From the NCBI RefSeq assembly GCF_030142075.1, contig NZ_CP126241.1:2666001-2730000 (forward strand): DNA of 64,000 bases, given 5' to 3'. Made by a program: the position numbers and the translations under genes. Origin of the DNA: Arthrobacter sp. zg-Y20. GTDB taxonomy: Bacteria; Actinomycetota; Actinomycetes; Actinomycetales; Micrococcaceae. Below, in pieces: positions 17,705 through 25,423 of the stretch (positions are counted from its first letter, which is position 1; each line of letters opens with the position of its first letter). The notes beneath the pieces are model-generated. The model saw only the letters and a program-made list of their open reading frames with translations. It did not search any database and was not told the DNA's origin.

Positions 17705-18322
17705 CTAACCGTGCCGGCGGGCATTCCACCGGTTCAAGAGCCCCTCCGGCACTTCCTCCGCGGTCAGGGCAAAACTGCGGTGGTCGGTCCATTCTCCGTC
17801 GATGTGCAGGTAGCGCAGGCGCATTCCCTCATCACGGAAACCGAGTTTTTCCACCACCCGCAGGCTGGGCCGGTTCTCGGGCCGGATATTGATTTCCATC
17901 CGGTGCAGGCCCAGTGCGGAGAAGCAGTAATCAGTGGCCAGGGCGACGGCGGTGGGGACAATGCCGCGGCCGGCACGCGCCTGGTCCACCCAGTAGCCCA
18001 GCGTAGCCATCCGCGCGGATCCCCACACAATGCTGGAGACCGTCAACTGCCCCACGATAGCCGGAGCGCGGGCAGGATCCTGCCGCTCGGTAATCACGAA
18101 CGGCAGCGCGGAGTCCTGCCGCGCCTGCCTATTGAGGCTGCGCACCATCTCCCCATAGGTGGGCGGTTCGCCGCCCGGTACGGGATTGGTCGCTTCCCAG
18201 GGACCGACCCACGCTGAATTGCGTGCACGGACGTCAGTCCATTCACGCCGGTCGCGGTGCCGGATCGGCCGGAGCACAACGTCGTCGCTCTCCAGCCTCA
18301 CCGGCCACGCAGGACCCTGCAT
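17705..18322 (-). CDS. rimJ: RimJ/RimL-type GNAT acetyltransferase
   Basis: 205-aa GCN5-related N-acetyltransferase: VVLRPIRHRDRREW at the start, acetyl-CoA loop region YWVDQARAGRGIVPTAV, and NRPSLRVVEKLGFRDEG near the end. RimJ-type enzymes acetylate N-termini of ribosomal or other proteins; the actual substrate in actinobacteria is unknown. The ATG at 18322 lies 8 bp after the galU stop, so it is translated from the same transcript. In mycobacteria moeA1 lies between these two genes; here nothing does. Confidence 0.88.
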   Translation of the reverse strand: MQGPAWPVRLESDDVVLRPIRHRDRREWTDVRARNSAWVGPWEATNPVPGGEPPTYGEMVRSLNRQARQDSALPFVITERQDPARAPAIVGQLTVSSIVWGSARMATLGYWVDQARAGRGIVPTAVALATDYCFSALGLHRMEINIRPENRPSLRVVEKLGFRDEGMRLRYLHIDGEWTDHRSFALTAEEVPEGLLNRWNARRHG

Positions 18323-18330
18323 CGCGGGTT

Positions 18331-19236
18331 CTAGGCTTCGAACGTACCGGTGAAGTCCTTGAGCCACTCGCGGAGTCCGGGGCCCAGGTCCTCACGCTCG
18401 GAGGCCAGGGTCACCACGGCCTTGAGGTAGCTCATCTTGTCGCCGGTGTCGTAGCGGCGTCCACGGAAGACCACACCGTATACACCCGCGCCTTCTCCCT
18501 CGGCGGAAGCAAGGGTCTGCAGTGCGTCGGTCAACTGGATCTCCCCGCCGCGGCCCGGGCCGGTCTGCTCCAGGACCTCGAAGACGGAGGGGTGCAGCAC
18601 ATACCGGCCGATCACGGCCAGGTTGGACGGGGCGTCAGCGGCGTCTGGCTTTTCGACAAGCTCGTTGACGCGGACGTAGTCCTCGCCTTCCACTACGGTG
18701 ATGTCGGCGCAGCCGTAGGCACTGATCTGCTCGGGGTCGACCTCGATCAGGGCAATCACCGACCCGCCGGTCTTGGCCTGGACGGCCACCATCTGTTCGA
18801 GCAGCTCGTCCCGGGCGTCAATGAGGTCATCGCCCAGCAGGACCGCGAAGGGCTCGTCGCCCACGTGCAGCTTTGCGCGCAGCACGGCGTGGCCCAGTCC
18901 CTTCGGGTCGCCCTGGCGGAGGTAGTGGATCTCGCCGAGCTCCGACGCTGCACGCACCATTGCGAGCTTGTCGAAGTCGCCCTTGTCTTCCAGGGTCTTC
19001 TCGATGAACGGCACGCGGTCGAAATGGTCCTCGAGCGAACGCTTGTTCCGTCCGGTGATCATCAGGATGTCCGACATGCCCGCGTTAACGGCTTCTTCAA
19101 CCACGTACTGGATGGCGGGCTTGTCCACCACCGGGAGCATTTCCTTCGGCATTGCCTTGGTGGCGGGCAGGAAGCGGGTACCGAGACCAGCGGCGGGGAT
19201 TACGGCTTTGGTTATGGTGGGGCGCGACGTCGTCAT
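18331..19236 (-). CDS. galU: UTP-glucose-1-phosphate uridylyltransferase
   Basis: Makes UDP-glucose for cell-envelope glycans, trehalose and glycogen-type metabolism. 301 aa with nucleotidyltransferase motif AVIPAAGLGTRFLPATKAMPKEMLP, VDKPAIQYVVEEA, LGDD and the VEKP sugar-binding motif, at the usual family length. The ATG at 19236 is used; the upstream TTG at 19254 lacks support. Divergent from the cyclo-ligase gene across 67 bp. Confidence 0.97.
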   Translation of the reverse strand: MTTSRPTITKAVIPAAGLGTRFLPATKAMPKEMLPVVDKPAIQYVVEEAVNAGMSDILMITGRNKRSLEDHFDRVPFIEKTLEDKGDFDKLAMVRAASELGEIHYLRQGDPKGLGHAVLRAKLHVGDEPFAVLLGDDLIDARDELLEQMVAVQAKTGGSVIALIEVDPEQISAYGCADITVVEGEDYVRVNELVEKPDAADAPSNLAVIGRYVLHPSVFEVLEQTGPGRGGEIQLTDALQTLASAEGEGAGVYGVVFRGRRYDTGDKMSYLKAVVTLASEREDLGPGLREWLKDFTGTFEA

Positions 19237-19303
19237 AGTCGTAAGACTACCCAAGTGTGCTCAGGTTGCACCAAATAAGCGTGCTATTGGGACAATAGGC
19301 CTT

Positions 19304-19906
19304 ATGCGCCAACTGACAAAGGACCAGGCACGGCAGGAATTCCTGCAGAACCGCCGTGGGCTGACGGATGCCGAGCGGACCGCAGCGGCCCGTGGCCTCG
19401 CCGTCCGGGGCTTGGACGGCGTCTGCGAGCTGCTGCCCGCCGGCGCTACGGTCGCCTGCTACCTCTCCGTTGGCACCGAACCGGGAACCGGCCTGCTGCT
19501 GCCGTCCCTGCACGGAGCCGGCTTCCACGTGGTGGCGCCGGTCTGCGAACCCGGCCGCCAGTTGTCGTGGTGCTCTTGGACACCCGGTATCGACATGGTG
19601 CCCGGGATCTATCCGAACCTGATGGAACCGGCCGGACCGCGCTACGCGGCCGCCGATCTGCCCGGCCTCGACCTGGTGTTTGTTCCCGCACTTGCCGCCG
19701 ATGACGCCGGGGGCCGGATGGGAAAGGGCGGCGGCTATTACGACCGGTTCCTGGCGCAGCTGCGGGCCGACGGCAACGCAGCACCCGCGGTGGCCGTGGT
19801 CTTCGAGCAGGAATTCGTCCCTGCCGGCACCTTTGAAACAACCCCCCTCGATGCGGCCGTGGACGCTGTGCTGACCCCTGCTGCTTGGCGGAAAGTACCG
19901 GTTTAA
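19304..19906 (+). CDS. 5-formyltetrahydrofolate cyclo-ligase
   Basis: 200 aa, usual length. Converts 5-formyl-THF to 5,10-methenyl-THF using ATP. The family's ATP/folate motif GGRMGKGGGYYDRFL is intact, with an N-terminal RQEFLQNRRGLT region. The ATG at 19304 has no Shine-Dalgarno. A GACAAT element ends 7 bp before it, so a leaderless transcript is plausible. Same divergent pairing with galU as in M. tuberculosis (Rv0992c/Rv0993). Confidence 0.93.
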   Translation: MRQLTKDQARQEFLQNRRGLTDAERTAAARGLAVRGLDGVCELLPAGATVACYLSVGTEPGTGLLLPSLHGAGFHVVAPVCEPGRQLSWCSWTPGIDMVPGIYPNLMEPAGPRYAAADLPGLDLVFVPALAADDAGGRMGKGGGYYDRFLAQLRADGNAAPAVAVVFEQEFVPAGTFETTPLDAAVDAVLTPAAWRKVPV

Positions 19907-19912
19907 CGCATG

Positions 19913-19944
19913 TATACTTAGCACTCAAGGCCATAGAGTGCCAA
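19913..19944 (+). promoter_or_regulatory. CIRCE operator (HrcA) overlapping the ruc promoter
   Basis: TTAGCACTC at 19918-19926, nine bases, then GAGTGCCAA at 19936-19944. This is the CIRCE consensus with a single mismatch and the canonical 9-bp spacer. A TATACT -10 element (19913-19918) runs into the left arm, and the right arm touches the Shine-Dalgarno AAGGAGGA of the zinc-ribbon gene. The arrangement predicts tight HrcA repression released by heat or unfolded-protein stress. Confidence 0.88.
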
Positions 19945-19957
19945 GGAGGATTACAGA

Positions 19958-20245
19958 GTGCCCACGTACGCCTACGCCTGCAAGGACTGCTCCCATTCGT
20001 TCGATATCCAGCAGTCCTTCAGCGAAGATTCCCTGACGGTCTGCCCCGAATGCGGCGGCCGTCTTCGCAAGAAATTCAACAGCGTTGGAGTTGTTTTTAA
20101 GGGATCCGGTTTCTACCGCACCGATTCCCGCGACGCAGCTTCCTCCGTCCCGGCTGCACCTGCCAAGGCCGACGCCGGCCCGGCGCCGGCCGCCAAGGCC
20201 GAAAGCGGCACTTCTTCCGCCGCGGCAACCTCCTCCCCCGCCTAG
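19958..20245 (+). CDS. FmdB-type zinc ribbon protein, Ruc-like redox-regulated chaperone
   Basis: 95 aa. The N-terminal zinc ribbon has CKDC (about residues 8-11) and CPEC (about 29-32), followed by the conserved LRKKFNSVGVVFKGSGFYRTDSR and then a disordered Ala/Pro/Ser tail. The best-known homologue is Rv0991c/Ruc of M. tuberculosis, a holdase activated by oxidation of these cysteines and controlled by HrcA. The location behind the cyclo-ligase gene and the CIRCE operator match that locus. GTG start with AAGGAGGA 7 nt upstream. Confidence 0.9.
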   Translation: MPTYAYACKDCSHSFDIQQSFSEDSLTVCPECGGRLRKKFNSVGVVFKGSGFYRTDSRDAASSVPAAPAKADAGPAPAAKAESGTSSAAATSSPA

Positions 20246-20327
20246 GCCGACCCCGCCTCCACAGCAGGCCTTCCCTCCGCGGGCGGGCATCGCCGCCACC
20301 CCGCCGCTCCCCCGGCGCCTTTGGAGG

Positions 20328-20352
20328 GCCGCACCACGCCTAGCGTGGCGGC
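20328..20352 (+). promoter_or_regulatory. Hairpin between the Shine-Dalgarno and ATG of the SAF gene
   Basis: The segments GCCGC/CCACGC and GCGTGG/CGGC can pair around a 3-nt loop, ending exactly at the ATG. Folding would bring GGAGG (20323-20327) close to the start codon; unfolded, the spacing is about 25 nt. This is suggestive of structure-dependent translation but could be incidental GC-rich pairing. Confidence 0.3.
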
Positions 20353-21138
20353 ATGCCTTTTCGACGCCGGATTGTTCCCGGCCCCCCAGGTTCCGCCCCG
20401 TCTCTTTTCACCGGCGACCGCGCCGTGGGCGTGCATCCACACAGCCGACGACGACGCCTGCGCCGCTTTGTCGCGCGCCGCCGCAGGCTGTTGGCTGCCC
20501 TGGCCTGCTGCGCTGCTGCCGGCGTCGCGGTCCAGGCACTGATTCCGCCGGACGCGGAGCGGACCGTGGTGGTCCGTGCCGCCCGGGACCTGCCGGCCGG
20601 CGCGGTGCTGGAGGCCGGATCACTGGCAACTGCCAGCATCCCCTCCGAAGCTGTTCCGCCCGGCGCCCATGACACTCTCGAACCGCTGGTGGGGCGGCGC
20701 CTGGCCACGCCGCTGTTACGGGGCAGTCCCGTTACTGAAATCTCGCTCGCCGGTTCGGGACTGCTGGCAGGGGCACCACCCGGCACGGTTGCCGTCCCCC
20801 TTCGCCCGGCTGATCCTTCGGTGCTCGGCCTGCTGGGGCCGGGTCAACTGGTCACCGTGGTGGCGGCGTCCGGCGAGGCGGACTACAGCGCGGGCGCGGC
20901 AGCGCAGGACAGTACTGCGCAGGACGGCGCTGTGGTTCTTGCTACGGCGGTTCCGGTGCTGTGGGTCTCCGGCGCCTCCCCCGGGGCAGGTTTCCCCGGT
21001 GCCGGCTCCGCAGCCGGCGACTGGACGGCAGGCGCCGGCGAAGGCCTGGTGGTGGTTGCCGCCGACCGTGAGGACGCGGCCCGGCTTACTGCGGCGTCCG
21101 GAACCGGCGGGATATACCTGGTCCTCACGGGAGGGTAG
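20353..21138 (+). CDS. SAF-domain protein with N-terminal membrane anchor
   Basis: 261 aa. After about 45 Arg-rich residues comes one membrane segment (LLAALACCAAAGVAVQALI), then a SAF/CpaB-like domain (VVVRAARDLPAGAVLEAGSLATASIP, PLLRGSPVTEISL) and a Gly/Ala-rich C-terminal region. SAF domains occur in Flp pilus assembly protein CpaB and FlgA; here no pilus gene is nearby, and the pairing with ruc is as in mycobacteria, as far as I recall. The ATG follows an in-frame stop at 20341. Its Shine-Dalgarno (GGAGG, 20323-20327) is separated from it by a hairpin. Confidence 0.8.
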   Translation: MPFRRRIVPGPPGSAPSLFTGDRAVGVHPHSRRRRLRRFVARRRRLLAALACCAAAGVAVQALIPPDAERTVVVRAARDLPAGAVLEAGSLATASIPSEAVPPGAHDTLEPLVGRRLATPLLRGSPVTEISLAGSGLLAGAPPGTVAVPLRPADPSVLGLLGPGQLVTVVAASGEADYSAGAAAQDSTAQDGAVVLATAVPVLWVSGASPGAGFPGAGSAAGDWTAGAGEGLVVVAADREDAARLTAASGTGGIYLVLTGG

Positions 21139-21159
21139 CCCCCCGCGGGCGGAAGGGAG

Positions 21160-21381
21160 TCAGCCCCAGTGCGGCGGCCGCTGCTCCAGCAGCCAGGAGT
21201 CACGGTCCTCCGGACCATCGCCCCACACCCTGGGATCGTCCTCCTTGGCCTTGAAGGGAACCAGCCCTGATGGCCCGATCGATCCTGCACGGCGGTTGCC
21301 CCGCCGGCGCGGTGCCGCATGCTCCGGCGACGGCTGCTCGTTGCCGTCACCGGAACCGTGCGGCTCCTGGTGCTTCATCAC
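21160..21381 (-). CDS. Small conserved-looking hypothetical protein
   Basis: 73 aa, charged and Pro/Gly-rich, ending KAKEDDPRVWGDGPEDRDSWLLEQRPPHWG. The C-terminal half looks like a conserved motif of a Micrococcales small-protein family, but I know no function. GTG at 21381 or ATG at 21378; AAGGAG lies in the 3' end of the preceding helicase gene, whose stop is 4 bp upstream, so translation is coupled to it. It converges with the SAF gene. Confidence 0.65.
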   Translation of the reverse strand: MMKHQEPHGSGDGNEQPSPEHAAPRRRGNRRAGSIGPSGLVPFKAKEDDPRVWGDGPEDRDSWLLEQRPPHWG

Positions 21382-21385
21382 TGCT

Positions 21386-24300
21386 TCATTCTCCTTGCGT
21401 GCTCTCCGGAAGGGATCCGGCCCTCCGATCGCGCATCCGGCTGCTGCCGTGCGGGGTCACCGTGACGGTGGCGCTGCCGCCCGGCTGCGTGCCGGTGCTG
21501 CCGGCCGCCGCTCCGCGGTTCACCGGCTGCGGTGCCGCATTGTCCGTTTCGGGCAGGCCCAGGTAGCGGCCGACCAAGTCGGCGCAGGCCGACGGATCGC
21601 TGAAGACCTCAATGGTCCACAACGGCATGTACCGCCAACCGCGGCGCTCCAGCAGCTGCGGACGCAGGCGGCTGCGTTCCCGGACGGACATGGCCCGGTA
21701 CCGGTCCGTGCCGTCGGACTCGATAGCCAGCGGAACCGACATGCTGGCCGAGTCTCCGGCCAGGGGCGCGGCCGCGACAATGTCGATGGCGCCGTCGTAG
21801 TGGTCCCACACCTTGGCGCCCCGTCCGCGCAGGCGCTCGACCAGGTCCGCGACCAGCGGGTCCTCTTCCATGATGCCACCGGTTGCCGGTCCTTCCACGG
21901 CCTTGGCCGTTTCCGGCTCCAGTTCGCGTTTGATCAGTTCGTAGAAGTCCAGCGCTCCGTATCCCAGCCGGGTCCGGTCTAGGTCCGCCGGCTGGAAGCA
22001 GGTGAGTACATGCTGCTTGTAGCGGGCGCGGGTCATGGCCGTGACGAATTTCTTGCGTCCGTCCGGTGCCGAGAGAGGGCCGAAGTTGTGCAGCGCACGG
22101 CCGTGCGGGGTGCGGCCGAAGCCCAGGGAGAAGATCACGCAGTCGCGCACCATTCCCACGGCCCGGTCCACCGGAACCACCCGGAAGGACTCGGTTTTGG
22201 CGGTGAAAAAGTCAGCTGCCCAGGGGAAGTTGGCCATTTGTACACGGATGGCCTCGGCTACCCGGACGGCATGGCGCGGGCTGGCCGTGATAACGCCCAG
22301 GGAGTGGTGCGGGCGGCGGCGGATGTGTTCAAAGACCAGGTCGACCACGCGGTTGACCTCGGCCGCCACGCTTTCCACACCCTCATGGTCGGCACTGGGC
22401 ATGCCGGTGCCGTCGGCCAGGTATTCCACGGACAGGGAACGGTGGCCGCTGGTGACCTCTTCAGCGCTCGGCACCATGGAGAGCCGGCCGTCATAGAAGG
22501 AGTCGCTGAGCTGGCGCAGCAGCGCCTTGTCAGTCCCCCGGTACACAGTGGACAGGGTTCGGGTGGGCAGCACACGCTCCAGTGCGTCAAACGCACTGAG
22601 CAGTTCAACGTGCTGCAGCGGCGCCCCGGCCGGTTCCACACCAATGGTGAACGGCCGCGGTCCGCCCAGCCAGCTGTCGCCGAAGGCAATGACCTGGGAG
22701 GCGCGGGCCAGGGCGGGCACCGCGGACTGCAGGCTGGTGGACTCGGCATCCAGCAGGACCACCGTGTCGAAGCGCCGGTCCTCGGGCAGGACCATCGGCA
22801 GCACCAGGGGGCTGGCAGCCCACACGGGCAGCAGGGCCGAGACGAGTTCCTCGGACTGCTCGCAGAGGCTGTCCAGGGACAGCTCGCCGTCCTTGATCAG
22901 CTCGCGCAGCTGGTTGGCAGCTCCCGCGGAGCGGTCGACGCCGGAACGCCAGCGTGAGGCCAGGCTCCAGCGCAGGCGGGCACTGCCGGAGGCGATGTGG
23001 GCATTGTCCGCGAGCCGGTATTCCGCTTCCAGGCGGCGCAGGCTGTTGCCGTCGGACATGGCCAGGTAATCATCACCGCTGATCATGGCTTCCAGCGCGG
23101 ACTGCCACCAGGCCAGTTCCAGTTCATAACCCACGTGCTTGGGCTGGACCTGCCGTTCGGCCAGGTCATCCAGCAGTTCGCCCAGGCCCTGGGCCCGCAT
23201 TTCATCCAGAAGCAGGGTGCGCTCGGGCAGCGTTTCCAGTGTTTGGCGGTCCCCTGCCAGCTCGCTGAGCTGTTTCTCCAGCTCATCCAGCTGCAGGGAA
23301 GCCAGGTCAGGGTGCAGCGGCGTCTCGGCCAGGATCCCGGTCAGGGTGTCCAGCTGGTTCTTGACCAACACGTAGGACCGGTTGATCTCCGCCAGGCCGG
23401 TGGGTACCGAGGGGTGGCGCTGGGTGGTGGCGTACCGGGTCCAGGTGGCCCGCTGCTGCTGCACTTCGGTCAGGGACGCGTGCAGGTCCGAGATGTGGAC
23501 GCCGGGACGCACATATTCCTTGGCCACCCGGCGCAGGCGGGAACGGGTCATCGAGCTCATGTCGATTCCGCGCTCGCGCCGCCAGGAAGAAGAGGCGGTG
23601 GCGGAAATCAGGTCGGTGACCGGGCGGTCGAAAATATCCGGCGTGAACTTGTCCAGGCTTTCGCGCACGGCGACCAGCAGTTCCAGCTGTTCGCCCCACT
23701 GTGCGAAGGTTTCGCCCAAACGGATTTCGGAGTGCTCGGCTACGTCTTGGACCTTCGCGCGCAGGGCGGGCAGATCCGTGGCAAGGGTTTGGGTCAGCGC
23801 GTAGGCTTCTTCGGTTTCCTTGCGGTTGAGCAGCTTGGCACCGTACCAGGGGCTGGTGGTGGCCGCGCGGCTGAAACTGCCCAGTTCGGCGGCCCGGCGC
23901 AGGCGTCCGGTCAGCTCAGTGCGGTCCGTGATGCTGTCCAGCACGCTCCGCTTGAGCCGGACGGTGGTGGCCGGCGCGGGGCTCATGCTGGTCAGCTCCG
24001 CCAGGGACTGCATGGCCTGGTACGGCGAGCAGCCCCAGCGGCGGCGCACGTTGTGCAGGGACTTGACGTGGTCCCGCAGTTGGTGCCGGTTTTCGAGCAG
24101 GACCTTGTGCAGGCCCGCTACTTCCGGGGCCTGGGCTTTCTCGTTGCGCACGATGGCCCGGATCAGCTGGTCCTTGAGCTGCTGCTGGGTGAGGCCTGCG
24201 TTGACCTGCAGGACCAGGGAGCCCAGCTGCAGGGCATCGAGTTCGGACACGAACTGGTTCAGGGTGCCGCGGCGTTCGGCGACCACGAGCACTGACTTGC

Positions 24301-25231
24301 CCGCGTTGGCCAGGGCCGCGACGGCGTTCAGGGCCGTTTGGGTCTGCCCGGTGCCGGCCGGAGCCGAGACCACCAGGGACTGCCCGGCATTGACCAGGTC
24401 CAGGACTTCCTGCTGCTGCCGGTCCGCGTCGAGGATCAGCAGTTCGTCTGCGGGGTCGCGGTCGTCCAGCGGCGGCAGGTCCAGCGGCCGGGCGGAGGCC
24501 GGCGCGGCAGAACCGTCGCGGGCGGCGTCGATCAGCGCGCGGAGGATCGGGTGCGCGGGGTCCAGCGCCGGGTCCTCGGCGAGGTCCGCGAGGTCGGCGA
24601 AGGTGGATACCAGCAGCCGGTGCTCGATGTTGATGCCGCGGACGCTGCCGGTGACGGCCCGGAGCCGTTCCAGCACCGGGTGCGGATCGAAGCGGGCGGT
24701 GCCGTAGGCCAGGCGGGTCAGGGCGTCGACGTCGATGTCCAGGCCCTGTTCCTGCTGCAGGTGGCGTACCAGCGCGGGGTTCAGTGCTGCCTTTTCGGTC
24801 AGCTGGAGTTCGTAGTCATCCTGGGAGGCATGGATGGTCAGGGCCACGGGGGTCAGCAGCACCGGCGCGGTGAGCGACTCGGGGCGCAGTGCCTCGTCCG
24901 AGGCGTACCGCCAGGAGGCGGTACCGGCGGCCATGTACCCAACGTCGATGCCGCGGTCGGTGCCCAGCTCGTAAATCTTGGCGCGAAGCAGGCGCCCGGC
25001 CTTCATGGCGGCACCATACTGATCCGGGTCCCGCAGCAGCGTGGACAGGCGGGTGCGGCGGCCGGCCAGCAGCTGGGCCAGGCCGGAGGGATGCGCGTGC
25101 GTCAGGTCGATGCTGTTCGCGGCTGAGGGGGTGAAATGCAGCAAAGTGTCCGTTCCGGCGTGCTGTCCCAATTGTCCCAGCCACGGCAGCAGGAAGTCCG
25201 AGGGATTCTCCCCGGTATTCTGCTCAGACAC
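21386..25231 (-). CDS. DUF4011 - SF1 helicase-like - REase_MTES_1575-like large protein with degenerate ATPase motifs
   Basis: 1281 aa. Residues about 10-240 resemble DUF4011 (TAPVLLTPVAL, NPALVRHLQQEQG). An SF1 helicase-like core follows, with P-loop SAPAGTGQTQ (about 289-298), motif II VVLLDAEST, motif III AFGDSW and motif VI FVTAMTRARYKQH. The C-terminal about 110 residues look like the MTES_1575-type restriction-endonuclease fold (GAIDIVAA, then AIESDG and RERSRLRPQLLERRGW). The P-loop lysine is glutamine and motif II reads DAES instead of DEAS, so ATP hydrolysis is doubtful. DUF4011-helicase-nuclease proteins occur among antiphage systems. GTG 25231 has AGAGGG upstream; the longer frame is rejected. 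Confidence 0.8.
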   Translation of the reverse strand: MSEQNTGENPSDFLLPWLGQLGQHAGTDTLLHFTPSAANSIDLTHAHPSGLAQLLAGRRTRLSTLLRDPDQYGAAMKAGRLLRAKIYELGTDRGIDVGYMAAGTASWRYASDEALRPESLTAPVLLTPVALTIHASQDDYELQLTEKAALNPALVRHLQQEQGLDIDVDALTRLAYGTARFDPHPVLERLRAVTGSVRGINIEHRLLVSTFADLADLAEDPALDPAHPILRALIDAARDGSAAPASARPLDLPPLDDRDPADELLILDADRQQQEVLDLVNAGQSLVVSAPAGTGQTQTALNAVAALANAGKSVLVVAERRGTLNQFVSELDALQLGSLVLQVNAGLTQQQLKDQLIRAIVRNEKAQAPEVAGLHKVLLENRHQLRDHVKSLHNVRRRWGCSPYQAMQSLAELTSMSPAPATTVRLKRSVLDSITDRTELTGRLRRAAELGSFSRAATTSPWYGAKLLNRKETEEAYALTQTLATDLPALRAKVQDVAEHSEIRLGETFAQWGEQLELLVAVRESLDKFTPDIFDRPVTDLISATASSSWRRERGIDMSSMTRSRLRRVAKEYVRPGVHISDLHASLTEVQQQRATWTRYATTQRHPSVPTGLAEINRSYVLVKNQLDTLTGILAETPLHPDLASLQLDELEKQLSELAGDRQTLETLPERTLLLDEMRAQGLGELLDDLAERQVQPKHVGYELELAWWQSALEAMISGDDYLAMSDGNSLRRLEAEYRLADNAHIASGSARLRWSLASRWRSGVDRSAGAANQLRELIKDGELSLDSLCEQSEELVSALLPVWAASPLVLPMVLPEDRRFDTVVLLDAESTSLQSAVPALARASQVIAFGDSWLGGPRPFTIGVEPAGAPLQHVELLSAFDALERVLPTRTLSTVYRGTDKALLRQLSDSFYDGRLSMVPSAEEVTSGHRSLSVEYLADGTGMPSADHEGVESVAAEVNRVVDLVFEHIRRRPHHSLGVITASPRHAVRVAEAIRVQMANFPWAADFFTAKTESFRVVPVDRAVGMVRDCVIFSLGFGRTPHGRALHNFGPLSAPDGRKKFVTAMTRARYKQHVLTCFQPADLDRTRLGYGALDFYELIKRELEPETAKAVEGPATGGIMEEDPLVADLVERLRGRGAKVWDHYDGAIDIVAAAPLAGDSASMSVPLAIESDGTDRYRAMSVRERSRLRPQLLERRGWRYMPLWTIEVFSDPSACADLVGRYLGLPETDNAAPQPVNRGAAAGSTGTQPGGSATVTVTPHGSSRMRDRRAGSLPESTQGE

Positions 25232-25382
25232 TAGTGCCCTCTTTTCTGCACTTCCGCGCGTTTTCGACCAAATTGGCATACGTTCAAAACTATCGCGTCG
25301 GGCACGGTTTCCCGAACATAGCAACGCGGGGGACAAACAGAGGGGCCAACACCGGGGACGGTACCGGGCAGCACCGGATACG

Positions 25383-25420
25383 AAGCTGGGGACGGCCAAA
25401 ATGGCCGTCCCCAGCTTTTT
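25383..25420. terminator. Strong hairpin terminator between guaA and the helicase-like gene
   Basis: A perfect 16-bp stem (arm AAGCTGGGGACGGCCA) with a 3-nt AAA loop lies just past the guaA stop. The run of five T residues is on the plus-strand side, so its best-formed terminator reads toward guaA. On the minus strand the stem is followed only by CGTATCC. It probably ends guaA transcripts and also blocks antisense transcription into guaA. The remaining spacer 25232-25382 shows no gene. Confidence 0.75.
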
Positions 25421-25423
25421 ACG

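Noticed and set aside
25232-25399. 56-residue N-terminal extension of the helicase-like protein
   Set aside because: It would overlap the guaA terminator hairpin; GTG 25231 has AGAGGG and the sequence before it is Cys/Arg-rich noise.
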